A stretch of DNA of 34,757 nt from Cochliopodium minus (lineage: Eukaryota; Discosea; Himatismenida; Cochliopodiidae): assembly GCA_024220525.1 (NCBI GenBank), contig JAMYWO010000370.1, forward strand, positions 1-34,757. The letters are read 5' to 3'. The position numbers and the translations under genes were made by a program. Positions 22,059 through 33,365 of this stretch are shown here, piece by piece (the first letter of the stretch is position 1; every line of letters begins with the position of its first letter). The notes under the pieces were generated by a model. That model was given only the letters and a program-made list of their open reading frames with translations. It had not been told where the DNA came from and did no database searches.

Positions 22059-22418
22059 ATGCCAAGAAAAAAAAAAGAAGAAGATTCCTCCGAAGAAACC
22101 ACCAAGAAGAAAACCACCAAGAAAAAAACCACCAAGAAGAAAAAAGATCCAAATGCACCAAAAAGAGCTTTGAGCGCATACATGTATTTTTCAATGGAAA
22201 CAAGACCAAAAGTAAAGGAAGAGGATCCATCTCTCAAGTTTGGAGATATTGCAAAGAAAATCAGTGCATTGTGGAAAGAAATTGATGAGGAAGAAAAGGC
22301 ACCATACCAAGAAAAGGCAAACGAAGATAAGGAAAGATATAAAAGAGAAAAAGAAGAATATGATAACAAGAAGGAAGAAGCTGGAGATGATGAAGAAAAT
22401 GAGGAAGATGATGATTAA
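22059..22418 (+). CDS. HMG-box chromatin protein, copy 1
   Basis: A single-exon gene of 119 residues. The N-terminus is a basic repeat of KKKTT units, followed by one HMG box: [20 protein letters not shown] at 30-49, then [22 protein letters not shown] and [13 protein letters not shown]. It ends with an acidic tail ([11 protein letters not shown]). This is the layout of small HMGB/NHP6-type proteins, which bend DNA without strong sequence preference in the nucleus and help nucleosome remodelling. It lacks introns, unlike most genes nearby. The second copy starts 881 bp downstream on the same strand with eight amino-acid differences. Confidence 0.93.
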   Translation: MPRKKKEEDSSEETTKKKTTKKKTTKKKKDPNAPKRALSAYMYFSMETRPKVKEEDPSLKFGDIAKKISALWKEIDEEEKAPYQEKANEDKERYKREKEEYDNKKEEAGDDEENEEDDD

Positions 22419-22939
22419 AAACACGTTTTTTGTTATTAATGAAACATAAATAAAAAAAAAAAAATTTAAAAAATAATTTATATTTCCTTCTTTTTCTTGA
22501 GTTTGTTTTAATCTTTAAATTTTAATATAGAGGTTATTCTCAACTAATTCCATTTCCACCAATTTACAATAAATTAGTCAATCTTTTCTTTTACCTTCTT
22601 CAATTTATAGTATAACTGAATAATAATTTTATTTTTCTTTGCATGGAAACCAATAAATATTAAATAATTTTTTTAACACAACGGAATAATATTTTTTTAT
22701 TGTAAATAATTTTAATTTCTTCAAATCTCAAAAGGAAGTAAGATTATTTTCTTGAAAATATCTCTCCTATATTCCTAATTTCTCATTTTTCAATTATTTA
22801 TAAGGCAACTGACCAAATTATTTAGCGCATTTTGAAAATAATTCAGTTATACTATAAATTTCTCACAAAAAAAAAAATAAATAATATAAAAATAAAAAAA
22901 AAAAACTAAAAACCTTTAAAAGAAATTTAATTTCTAAAA
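22419..22939. other. Spacer between the two HMG genes
   Basis: 521 bp of AT-rich, non-coding sequence. The last roughly 40 bp before each HMG start codon are recognisably alike (the 'cctttgaaagaaat' and 'cctttaaaagaaat' region), so the duplicated unit includes the leader. The 3' flanks differ directly after the stop codon. No other feature is visible. Confidence 0.6.
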
Positions 22940-23299
22940 ATGCCAAGAAAAAAAAAAGAAGAAGATTCCTCCGAAGAAACCACTAAGAAGAAAACCACCA
23001 AGAGAAAAACAACCAAGAAGAAAAAAGATCCAAATGCACCAAAAAGAGCTTTGAGCGGATACATGTATTTCTCCATCGAAACAAGACCAAAAATAAAGGA
23101 AGAGGATCCATCTCTCAAGTTTGGAGATATTGCAAAGAAAATTAGTGAAAAATGGAAAGCTCTAGATGAGGAAGAAAAGGCACCATACCAAGAAAAGGCA
23201 AACGAAGATAAGGAAAGATATAAAAGAGAAAAAGAAGAATATGATAACAAGAAGGAAGAAGCTGGAGATGATGAAGAAAATGAGGAAGATGATGATTAA
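22940..23299 (+). CDS. HMG-box chromatin protein, copy 2
   Basis: A single-exon, 119-residue paralogue of the gene at 22059 with the same layout: basic KKKTT repeat, one HMG box, acidic tail. The substitutions relative to copy 1 are K22R, A40G, M46I, V52I, A70E, L71K, E74A and I75L. They lie in the N-terminal and middle part of the protein. From codon 76 to the stop codon the two genes are identical at the nucleotide level as far as I can read. Both copies keep all residues expected for DNA binding and look functional. Confidence 0.93.
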   Translation: MPRKKKEEDSSEETTKKKTTKRKTTKKKKDPNAPKRALSGYMYFSIETRPKIKEEDPSLKFGDIAKKISEKWKALDEEEKAPYQEKANEDKERYKREKEEYDNKKEEAGDDEENEEDDD

Positions 23300-23406
23300 A
23301 TTGAAATATAATTGTTTATTAAAAAATTTTTTTCTTTAATTTCTGATTCTCTTTTGTTGTGTTGTTTCCCAAACTGAACTTTCATTTTGATAAAAAAAAA
23401 AAAAAA

Positions 23407-25110
23407 ATGGAGAATAAGATCCTTCTTGGAAAGAAATATTATGAGAGTGATCTAATCACTCCTTCATTCATTGTTTCTCTACCCAAATTAACTAAAAATT
23501 GTAAAAAGGTGAGAATCAATTCTTTTAATCAATAATTTCTTTCATTCATAAGCCTCTATCAATTTATATCATTTTATCAAAATATTCAATCAACTATTAT
23601 TTAAAAACAAAGATTATAAATACATGTGATGAATTGGATATTTCATTGAGACCTCATGTGAAAACACATAAAACAATAAAAGGTGATTTTATTGATCAAA
23701 TTAGTATATAAAATCTTTATATCAATATATATATTGCTTATTAAGGAGCATTGTATCAATTGTATGGAGATGAAAAGGGAGATAGAGAAAAAAAGATTAC
23801 AGTATCAACGTTAAACGAAGCATGCTTCTATTCAGAGAATGGATTTGAAGATATACTGTATGCAGTACCATTATCACCGAACAAATTCAACAAGGCAAAT
23901 GAAATCAATAATAAGATCTCCAAATTCTCCATAGTGGTAGATTCAATCGATACAATCGAACTCCTATTGAAGTTTTGTCAAATGAACAACACCTCATTCA
24001 GCGTATTTGTTGTAGTGGATAGCGGATATCATAGAGATGGGATAGATGTGAGAAATGCAAAGGAACTCATCCTCAAAATTGTAAATCACAAGGAATTCAA
24101 GTTTAAAGGATTGTGAGATTCAAAATATATATATTTTTTTCACTGAATTAATAATTATTTTGTCCAAATTATTCTTATAGATATACTCATGCAGGACACA
24201 GTTATGGATCAAACGATATCAAAGGTGTTTCAAAGCAAGAGATTGAAGAACTTTTAAAGTAAATCTGAAATTCCACTTTTTTTTTTTTAAAATCATATTA
24301 ACAAACAAATATTCATATTAACAAACATTTTTTTTTCAGAGTTGTTGAGAATCAAAAAGAATTTGAATGTCCAATTGTTGCTTTTGGAAGGTAAAAAAAC
24401 AAAGTAAATAAAAGAAAAGATTCTTTTAAAGTGGTTTTTCATTAAAAGTACACCAACAGTATCTAATTTAAGCCAGGACAAGGAGTAAAAAAAAAAATTG
24501 ATTTAGTTTATTTAAATAATTAAATCCTTTCCATTTTTTTTTTTTTTTGGAAAGTATTTACAAGAAATACAAACTGGAGATGCATCCTGGAAACTACATC
24601 TTTTACGATATTTCTCAACAAAATATGGGTTCTTGCAAGAGAGATGATATAGCTGCTTTCGTTCTTACTTCAGTGATCGGAATCTACAAAGAGAGAAATA
24701 GAATCTTGATAGATTCTGGTAAGACAATAATCATTCTTTAATATTATTTTTTTATTTAATTGTAATTTAATTTTAATTTTTTTTCATTTTATTTTCATTT
24801 TCATTTCATTATTTTAGGTGCTTTGGCTTTGTCCAAGGACACTGGTATCCACTATTCAGAAAATCACTCTACTTATGGAGTCATAGAAGGATACGAAAAC
24901 CTCCAAATCGTGTCGATCTCACAAGAAGTGGGGATAATCGAGGCCTCACAAGGAAACCAAATCAACTTTCAAGATTTTTTCATTGGAAAACTCTTGAAAG
25001 TTTATCCTAACCATAGTTGTTTGACTGCTGCTCATTATGATCGTTTCGTTATCATTGATGATAATGATGTCATCATTGACTTTTGGAAAACATGTACGAG
25101 GGATTGGTAG
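23407..25110 (+). CDS. D-serine dehydratase-like PLP enzyme (DSD1 family)
   Basis: Eight exons: 23407-23508, 23613-23682, 23746-24112, 24181-24258, 24340-24390, 24449-24484, 24555-24718 and 24818-25110, giving 386 residues, normal for the family. It has the fold-type III (alanine-racemase-like) N-terminal barrel: TPSFIVSLPKL, then the PLP-lysine motif RPHVKTHK (K51), FEDILYAVPL, VVDSGYHRDGID and THAGHSYG. The motif GSTPTVS and then MHPGNYIFYD follow. The C-terminal beta domain ends with PNHSC (H355, C357), the zinc ligands of eukaryotic D-serine dehydratases. The reaction would be D-serine to pyruvate and ammonia, probably in the cytosol; D-threonine aldolase activity is the main alternative. 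The start ATG follows a poly-A run. All key residues are present. Confidence 0.9.
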
Positions 25111-25415
25111 GTCAAGATAATTTTTGTAACAATTTAGAAATAGTTTCAGTATTTTGTGATTCACTTTTTCAAAAAAAAAAAGATTTTTTATTGAAATTTC
25201 TTTCATAATAAATCAATTTTTGACAAAAATATTATTTATACATTCTCGATCTCAAAGAATAAATGGGAAATTTCTATTGATCCAAATTTTCTTTCCCTTT
25301 CATCGCACCTATAACCACCATAACAACTTTGAAATAATTCATCAAAACAAAAAAGAAAAAATAATAAAAAAAATTATCTGCTTTTGATATTTTTTTAATA
25401 TCCTTTCAAACTCAA
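25111..25415. other. Intergenic region before the RhoGEF gene
   Basis: 305 bp between the end of the D-serine dehydratase-like gene and the RhoGEF start. It is AT-rich with short A and T runs and AATAAA-like strings near its left side that could serve the upstream gene's 3' end. Nothing else is visible. Confidence 0.5.
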
Positions 25416-28400
25416 ATGGATAATGGAATCAAGAAAAAAGGTATTCATATATCACCTTTGATGGATATTTTATAAATTTGAGGATTTGGTCTAATATTCC
25501 TTTTATGAATAAATTAATATAGAGAAGAAAAAGGCGATAGCTAATGAATTGTTTGAAACAGAGAAGAAATATCTGGAAGATTTGAATACATTGAGTGAGG
25601 TTTGAAAAATATTTAAAATAAATTGGAAATAGGAGAAAATTCTATAATGAATATCAACTTTGACCATATCAAGATAAATAGATAGGAAGATAAAATTATT
25701 ATAAAAGGATCAATAAATAGAATATTCTCATTTATATTACAATAAAAAAGATAAAATCGAATTGTTCTCAAAATTTATATAATTGACAAGCATATATTAA
25801 TTAGATACGAACATATTAGCACGAATTGAACAATTATCGATTAATATAATCAAAAATAAAGCAAAAAAAAAATAATTCAATCTTCTTTCCAACATAATTC
25901 CATCAAATAAAGGTTTATATCAAAGCATTATCTGATCATCCAAAAACAGGGACTTGGGGTTTGGAAACACTGTTGAGAGATATGAACATATCATTGCAGA
26001 TGATCATAGAAACGAATACAAAGCTACTCGAAAGACTAAAACAAGAGTACGAGAACGAAATACCAAAGATAGGCAAAGTGTTTCTCGATTTCAAAGAGGA
26101 TTTGAAGTGTTATGTGAAATACTGTTCTAATCAAGAGTTTTATAGACTTGCGATAGGTGAGGCAAAGAATAAGAATAAAACGTGTATGGAGCTATTGAAT
26201 GTGATCAGGATGAATGATAACAGGGTTAAACTTAATGACATGGAGGGGTTTTTAATTAAACCCATCCAGAGAATTTGCAAGTATCCCTTATTCTTCGAGG
26301 TAACAAATCGAATTATAAGCAGATCTTTTTTTTTTTTACAAAATATAAATTTATTAAAGATTTCATTTCAACATTTTAAAAAAAATTATTACTAATAAAA
26401 TCTACAATTATTCAAAATAATAAACAAAAAATTAAAAAAAGTTTCATTATACAAAATTTTAAAGCAACTCGAAAAATGTATGGACGAGGAAGATGAAGAC
26501 ATGGTTGATGTACAATCAGGCTTGTACAATCTCCAAAAAATAACAGAAATGATCAACGAAGGAACGAAAATGTTACAAACTCAAGAAAAAATAAAAGAAT
26601 TAAATCCAGAAATGAAAAGGGCTTTGGGAGTAAAATTTTGTTTATATTTTATTTTTAATTTTTAAATTTTTAAATTTGTTTTTTGAAATTTTTTTTTTTT
26701 TCTCGCAGAAAGATTTTGAGTTATTTCAAGAGGACAGATATTTCATGAGAGAAGCAGTCATCCCCAAAGCAATCATCTCCAGACCCAACACATCAATCAA
26801 AAAAGTACTCAACGTTCATCTTGTTCTCTTCTCAGACCTCCTCTTGGTCGGAACCAGTTCGACAAAGAGCAATATGCCCAGCATAGGAAAATTCAAATAT
26901 AAAACTCATTTTATGTTGGGTTTCATCAAAATAATCGAAGAAAGGAACATCACCGATCCTAATTTCATTTTGGAGGAGACCCTTCAGGATAAGACTCGTT
27001 CCATGACTATTTTTTTCGGAAATCATAGTACTAGGTTGTTGTGGTTCAGGGAGATATCCGAGTTGAGCTCTAGGCTTATTTCAAAAACTTTCAAAATTTC
27101 AAAAAAAGTAAAAAGATTTTATTTCATTCAAATTTATAATAATTGAAAAAATTTAAATTAAATAAATAAAAATAAAAATAACTTTTTTTTTTTTTGAAAT
27201 AGGTTATCATTGAAGACCTGAGAGAAGAGTTGGAGAAGAAAAAACTTTTGTTGGATGATTTGACTTTGATGGAAGAGAAAAGCAGGAAAAATAGTGAGAA
27301 CCTCCAAAGCTCCCTCGAAATCTCCAAAAATGAGTTACTCCAGTGCACATCCGAACTAGAAAAGACAAAAGATATTTTATGTAAAATTTTTATTTTTATT
27401 TTAATATTAATATTTTTTATTTAATTATTTTTTTTAATTTTATTTTTTTTTTTCAAAAAAATTTTTAGTACAAACACAAACACTCTCAAACCAACTTAAT
27501 GAACAACACAAACAAGCACAGTTGCATTCACAAAAACAAGAAAAGGAAATAGTGGAGATGAAGGACAAACATAAGCTCTTGCAGCAGCAGACCTCTTCTA
27601 ATTTATTGTTGATAAAAACTCTCAAATTACAAATTATAAGTCTAGAATCCCAAATTGAAGAAGAGAGCTTGCAAAACTCCCAAACCAAAAAAAATTTAGA
27701 AAATAACATTGGTAACCATATTTGTTTTTATTTTATTATTTTTCTTTGTTTTATTTTTACAATTCAAAATCATCTCAATTTCATGAATTAATCTTTTGAT
27801 TATTATTTCTTTTAAATCTTCTGCTTTTTTTTAAAATTACTTTAATATTTTGTTTTTTATTATTTTTGTTATTTTTTTTTTTAAAAAGAAAACTTGGAAA
27901 AAAAGCTTCAAACAGAAAAGCAGAACATGTCAAAAATGGCGGAGCAAAGAGACAACTTTAAAGAAAGCCTGCAAAATGTAAATAAGGAGTACAATCAAGT
28001 GAAGATGGAAATTGAGATGATTAAAAAGAACAACATCAATACCAAAGAGATGTTTGGAAAGGAGACACAGTTCCTGATGGAGCAGGTGCAGACGGAGCAA
28101 AGAAAGTACTTGGACATCTCTAGATCTTTGCAGGAAGAAATCGATAGCAAGAAACACGTCGAGAATTTGTTAGAAGAACAGAAGAATCTTAACATTTCTT
28201 TGAATGAAAACATTTCAGTTCTTAAAAGAGATTTTTCTACTCTTGACAACTCTTTTCAGCTAGAAATCAAAAAGTCCAAAGAGCTCAATACCAAGATTTC
28301 TCAGTCTTTTGAGACGATAGAATCATTAGAATCGAAAATCTCAGATTTGGAGTTTGCTAAGGAATCTTTGTCGAAAAACTTGGCAGATGTCAATGATACT

Positions 28401-29027
28401 TTAGACAAATCTCAAATCGAAATCACTTCTTTGAATCAAAAGATCCTCATTTCTGAAAAGACTATCGTCATGTTGGAAGAGGAGAAGAGTTTCCTTGAAA
28501 TTTCTTGCCAGAATTTGAAGCATCAGATCGAAAAGCTTAATGAGACAAACTCTGATCTCAACAATAAAATCGATTCTTTGAACCAGACCATCCATTCTGA
28601 CAAACAAAAATTCAATTCCAAGTTGAAATCTCTTCAAAATGAAATCAATGATCTCAACAACAACCTCAAAACCTCTAACAATCTTCTCCACAACGAGAAA
28701 TCTAGATCATCTTACCTTGAAAATCAGATCCAAGAGAAGAATCTCATCATTATCAACGAATCTAATAGGATCAATTCTTTGAATACTCAGATCGATTTGA
28801 ATCAGAACAAGATCCAATCCCTTTCAAACAAAATCCAAGATCTGGAAGGAAACTTTGAGAAAAAACTTTCCGATAACGAATCTTTGTTGAAAGTGATTGA
28901 TGATCTCAAGAAACAATCCTACATTCTTAGGAAGAACAATTTCGTGCTTTCAAAGAGTAAAGCCATATTCTTCTCAGTTTTCTCCTTCTTTATTTTATTT
29001 GTATTCATTTTATTAAAATTATTTTAA
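25416..29027 (+). CDS. RhoGEF (DH-PH) with long coiled coil and C-terminal membrane anchor
   Basis: Eight exons: 25416-25440, 25523-25599, 25913-26299, 26465-26629, 26709-27107, 27203-27380, 27469-27711 and 27889-29027. Phases agree; 870 residues. The DH domain (about 10-218) opens with NELFETEKKYLEDL and carries the conserved block EGFLIKPIQRICKYPLFF. A PH domain follows (about 219-350: VHLVLFSDLLLVG ... RLLWFREI). Residues 352 to about 840 are heptad-rich coiled coil, with many K/E/Q/N and leucines. The last about 20 residues are hydrophobic (FFSVFSFFILFVFILLKLF) and end at the stop, the pattern of a tail anchor. DH-PH proteins load GTP onto Rho-family GTPases; this one would act on a membrane with the coiled coil extending into the cytosol. 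The first exon is only 25 nt. Confidence 0.88.
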
Positions 29028-29298
29028 GAAAAAAAAAGAAATTATTTTGATTTTTTAAATATCCTCTTTTTGATTTTGAAAGAAAGGATCAATAAATAAA
29101 TGATAAAATAAATTTGGAAAAAAAAACAAAACAAATTATTGAAAAATATTTCGTGTGAGAAAAAGCTTTAATTCAAAATTTATTCCAAATATTTCCCTTT
29201 AATTATTTTTAAAAAAAGTCTTTTTTTGTGTGTGTTATTTCACAAGATGTTTTTGTTTGTGTTGTTTCACTTATTTATGTTTAAAAATAAATCTTCCT

Positions 29299-29526
29299 TT
29301 AAAGTTCTCTTCTCAAATCTAATACTTTTTTGAATAATCTGATTCTGTGTCCTATCAATTGAACACCAATGTTTTTTATTTCAGGCAAGCCCAAAGTGAG
29401 GAAAGATCTCCCATTGATGTGATTAGCTCTCATTGTATTACAATAGACCTCCCCAAAATCAAAGATGGTTAATAACCAGTTGCACAATTCTTCAGTATTA
29501 AATTCTATGTCAAATTTGTGATTCAT
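29299..29526 (-). CDS. SAM-domain-only small protein
   Basis: A single-exon gene of 75 residues made almost wholly of one sterile alpha motif: ELCNWLLTIFDFGEVYCNTM, NHINGRSFLTLGLPEIKNIG and VQLIGHRIRLFKKVLDLR match the five-helix SAM pattern, including the typical GHR near the last helix. SAM domains bind other SAM domains, and some bind RNA. A stand-alone SAM protein can cap or regulate polymers of partner SAM proteins. It lies tail-to-tail with the RhoGEF gene (271 bp apart). The start is the ATG at 29526; no upstream exon is evident. Confidence 0.75.
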   Translation of the reverse strand: MNHKFDIEFNTEELCNWLLTIFDFGEVYCNTMRANHINGRSFLTLGLPEIKNIGVQLIGHRIRLFKKVLDLRREL

Positions 29527-30377
29527 TTTATGTGTTTTTGTGTGATTTGTGTGTTATTTATTTATGTGTATTTTTTTTTTATTTTTTTTATTTATTCATA
29601 TTTATTGATTTAAATTAAATATAATTAGTGAGGGAAAAATATTTTCAACCAAATTTCTCCAAGTTTTTTCTTTTATATTTTACCTTTTTTTTTTTGAAAG
29701 TGGAAACTTTTCACTTAAAAATTAAGAAGGGAAGAATGATTTTACAAATTTTTAAAAAAGATCAAATTTTGTGATTGGAGATGATTTTTGAGATGAAAAA
29801 AAGATATATTTCCTGTTGGCAAATGAATTTAAAAATCACTTGTATAATAAAAATTAAAAAAAAAATATAAAGTAAATTTCTAAAAAAAAAATCCACCACA
29901 TTATAAATTAAATTAAGAACCTATTCATTCTCTGGTCAAGTTATCTAAATTTGTTTACTTTTGAACTAAAAATTTTTCATAATTATATTTTTACACTTCT
30001 CAAAATGTAAAAGTTCTTAAGAAAAAGGGATTATTTCGATAATTTATAAATTTCTTAGCTTTAATTCTTCTTAATTAAGTTATCACAACGCATTATTATT
30101 TTTTTTAATTTTTTTTTTTTCTATTTATTTATTTATTTTATATTAAATCATTTCCACCTATTAAATTGAAATCCACTTCAAAGTTTTTTAAAAGAAAAAG
30201 ATGAATAAAGAATAAATTTCATAATATACATTTTAATTAATCAACAATCCATTCAATATCTTCTTTCTTTTTTATGGGCGATGATTTTTTACATAATTTT
30301 TTTTTTATTTCAAAAGGAATAAAGTAAAAAAAAATTATGAAAAAAAAAAGAAAAAAATAAAGAATTGATAGCAAATA
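29527..30377. other. Intergenic region with dispersed repeat copy 2
   Basis: 851 bp between the SAM gene (its 5' side) and the 3' end of the pseudokinase gene. It is AT-rich with several homopolymer runs. It contains the second copy of the dispersed repeat (29643-29777). No gene is visible on either strand. Confidence 0.55.
29643..29777. repeat. Dispersed non-coding repeat, copy 2
   Basis: This is the partner of 17077-17218. The 27-mer at 29643-29669 has one mismatch to copy 1, and the 12-mer 'attttgtgattg' at 29766-29777 is exact. Both anchors are in the same order and orientation with similar spacing. Confidence 0.45.
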
Positions 30378-33365
30378 TCATTTGAGAAAAGGATGTTCCA
30401 ACAACTGGTCAACATCATGTCTGTTTCTAGGGTTAGGATTTAAAGTAACAGAAAGGAAATGCTTCAAATTCTGGGAACAATGCTCGGGGTAAGTTAACTC
30501 CATTTTGCTCAAAGTGTAAAACAACTCACACTTTTCCAACTCGGCAAGGGGTGTGGCGCCTAAATTTAATTAAAAAAAAAAATTAAAAAAAAAAAATTAA
30601 AGAGTTTTAAAAAATATGATGTGAAGGAAAATTCTTTTTAAAATATTATATTTAAATATTTTATTTTACCTTCAAAAAGTTCGAGAACCAGAATTCCCAC
30701 ACTGAAAACATCTACTTTGGGAGTATATACACATTTGTATTTGAGGAGTTCGGGTGCTATGTAAGCAGGCAAAGGATGCTGGGACAAAATGAGTTTTCTG
30801 TCATACTATAATGGAAAAAGATATTTTAAAATCAAATTTTTTTTAAAAAAATTCTTTGAAAAATTTTAAATTCTGGTTCTACCTCGTCAATTTCGTCGGT
30901 GGGATGAAAAAATCTATCGATTTTGACAATATTTTGTTTGTTTATGTAGACAGACTTTGAGTGGAGGTTGCGGTGAACTTTCTTGTTGTGGTGCAACACT
31001 TGGAGCGCCAGGAGAACTTGCTTGATGATCTTCGAGATGGATTTTTCGTTGAAGCGAGCTCCCAAAGAAGATCCGTTATCTTTCAAAAAAGAAAAATTTT
31101 AGATAAAAAATGATTATTAAAAATTTAATTTATTTTTTATTTTAAAGAATAAAAATGTTGGTTAAATTTCGTTTTAAAAAATAATTTAAGCTCGAATTTT
31201 TTTATACCTTCAATGGAATCTAAATCTTCTAACTCCTCTAATTGTAGCTCCACAAGACAGTCTGAACAACGGTGGCCACCCCATTGATGCAAGGACCTAG
31301 GACAAATTCCCCTGATGGTGTCGAAAAAAGAGTGTCCAAAGTCTTCCTCCACTATCCACAATTGTCCGTATGTTTCTCTGTGAAAAATGCTGTTCAGCAG
31401 TATGATGTTATCGTGCTTTATGAATTTCTTTTTTTTAAAAATGTTTTATGAGTTAAAATTAAGACAAATCTTAAAATCATATCCCAATTTTTGGAGGATT
31501 ATTGATTTTGAGAACATAATTTTTAAATATAAGCTTGATAAAAACCTTTAAGTTCTAGAATTTGAATTGATAGGTTTATCAAAGAAAATAAATATGTTAA
31601 GTATTTAATAAATATCTTCGGATAATCTATCCAACCAATTTTCCGGTAATAACCGGAAACACGATGATATCAAATTTATATTGTTGATATTATATTGTTC
31701 AGAAGTAAAAATATTTATATTATAAAATTTTATATTTTTTTAAATTCCTCCAAGATATACAAACAAAAGATTAATTTTTTTTTTTATACCTGTGTGATAA
31801 CATCTTGAAGCAAAAAATCAAGCTTCTCTTGTTTTAAAGATATCTTTCGGATCCTGACCTTTGTATTATCCAAAAGATTGGTGGCATGATACATGTTGAC
31901 AGAAATTCTACTGTTGGTGAGGTTCATCAACTTTGATGATCCGCGTTCCATAGGCCTAAATTGGAAGATCTTGACGGGATCTTCCGAAGATAATATTGAT
32001 TTTGAATTAAGCTCGGTGTCCATGTTGTTGTTTTTGTTGGGGAACAGATTGTGATGTTGAGAATTGATCTTGAAGAATCCTGAACGAGGTAAAATTTCGA
32101 GATGTTTCTTTGTAAAAGGAAGAGAAATGAATAAAGCAAAAAAATAATAAAAGCAAAAAAAAAAATATACTTTTAAATTAAAATTAAAATGATTATCAAA
32201 ATATTAGAATGGTGGTTAAAATTTATCTTTATAAAATTCTCATTAAATTATCAATTAATTTGAATATTATATTTTAATATTATTCTTTTGAAAAAGATAA
32301 AATTATTTATATGCGGAGGAATTAAATATAAATTACCGCTTGCAAAATGATATGCTTCATAGAAGCGAATGTCTTCTCAGGTGGGAGAAAATAAGATGAA
32401 CTAGCTCTAAGAAATTTAAAAGTCTCTTCTTCATTTGCATCACGGAAGACATAATTCTTATTATTTGGCAAACAAAGCGTCAACTTTCCTCCAATATGAT
32501 CGATGAACTGATTAAGACGAGGAATATAATGCAATATCTGTTTGAGAAAGCATTTGACGGTGATATTAGGAGAGACTTTGAAATGTTTGCGAAATCCCCC
32601 GCTTCTCACCTGTATGATCAATTTGCTTTCTCCTTTATATTTTTGATGTTGATCACTCTTGGGTGGAAGTTTTGGAGGTTTTCGTGGTTTGGGAGGCAAG
32701 GGTGGCCTTGAGAAATAATTGGTATCCAAGAAATTGATCTCATCCTTGTTTCCAAATGTCTTTGCTTTTTTCAATTTGTTTGTTCTACGTTTATTATTGA
32801 TTATATTATCTTTATTTACATTAACATTATTATTTATGTTGCTATTGATGGTATTATTCTTTTGTATTTGATTATTATGGTGATTATTAAGTTGAATATT
32901 AAGATTATTTTGATCTTTTTTGGATCTGATATCGCCAACACCATCTTTATTATTTTTATTATTCCCTTTCTCATCTTTAGGATAGGGAAGTGTAAATGAT
33001 TGGCCCATTATATTATAATTCTGCCTATCATCAGTCTTAGAATATATGATGGAAGTGATCATTCCACGTGATATAATCATCGTGCGTGATTTCATTTTCT
33101 TCTTTGACGAAAATGCCTCCACTTTATCATATTTGAATAGTTTATTCGCCTCCTCGGCCAATTCATTGCTCAATATATAACAATTATTCATGTTCTTCTT
33201 TTCATTGGACAAAGATTCGATCGAATTGGAAGTCGACGTCATCGTTTCTAACGAGGATACTTCTTCGCTTGATGTCTCCTTTTTCGGCTTTCTTTCCAAG
33301 AAGCCCACTTTCCTTCGATTTGTCAATTTATTGATCATCTCTGGTCCATTCTGTATCTCCTCCAT
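30378..33365 (-). CDS. PAK/Ste20-like protein, probable pseudokinase
   Basis: Six exons (minus): 33365-32337, 32107-31790, 31427-31208, 31079-30883, 30805-30670 and 30559-30378. Phases agree; 693 residues. The N-terminal 240 residues are low-complexity, with an asparagine-rich tract and a proline-rich stretch (RPPLPPKPRKPPKLPPK) that could bind SH3 domains. A folded segment of about 100 residues (LIIQVRSGGFRKHFKV...) of unknown family, perhaps ubiquitin/RA-like, follows. The kinase region (about 400-693) is Ste20/PAK-like in spacing but degenerate: no glycine loop, VRIR (R430) for VAIK, HRNLHSKS (N560) for HRDxKxxN, and DRF (577-579) for DFG. YIAPELL, DVFSVGILVLELFEG and NPRNRHDVDQLLEHPFLK are intact, so the fold is kept while catalysis is unlikely. 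An insert of about 36 residues after the hinge carries a Cys/His cluster. Role inferred: scaffold or allosteric partner in Rho/PAK signalling. Confidence 0.85.
31534..31660. repeat. Inverted repeats inside a long pseudokinase intron
   Basis: The second intron of the pseudokinase gene (31428-31789, 362 nt) is longer and less monotonous than its neighbours. It holds an imperfect pair 'ttgataaaaacc' / 'ggtttatcaa' (about 31534-31583) with 'ttctagaa' near its centre, a 'ggata'/'tatcc' stem (31619-31631) and a perfect 7-bp stem 'ttccggt'/'accggaa' with loop 'aata' (31641-31658). Confidence 0.6.

Noticed and set aside
21895-22424. Frames antisense to the first HMG gene, rich in F, S and L
   Set aside because: They mirror the lysine- and glutamate-rich codons of the real HMG gene; the second copy shows the same shadow.
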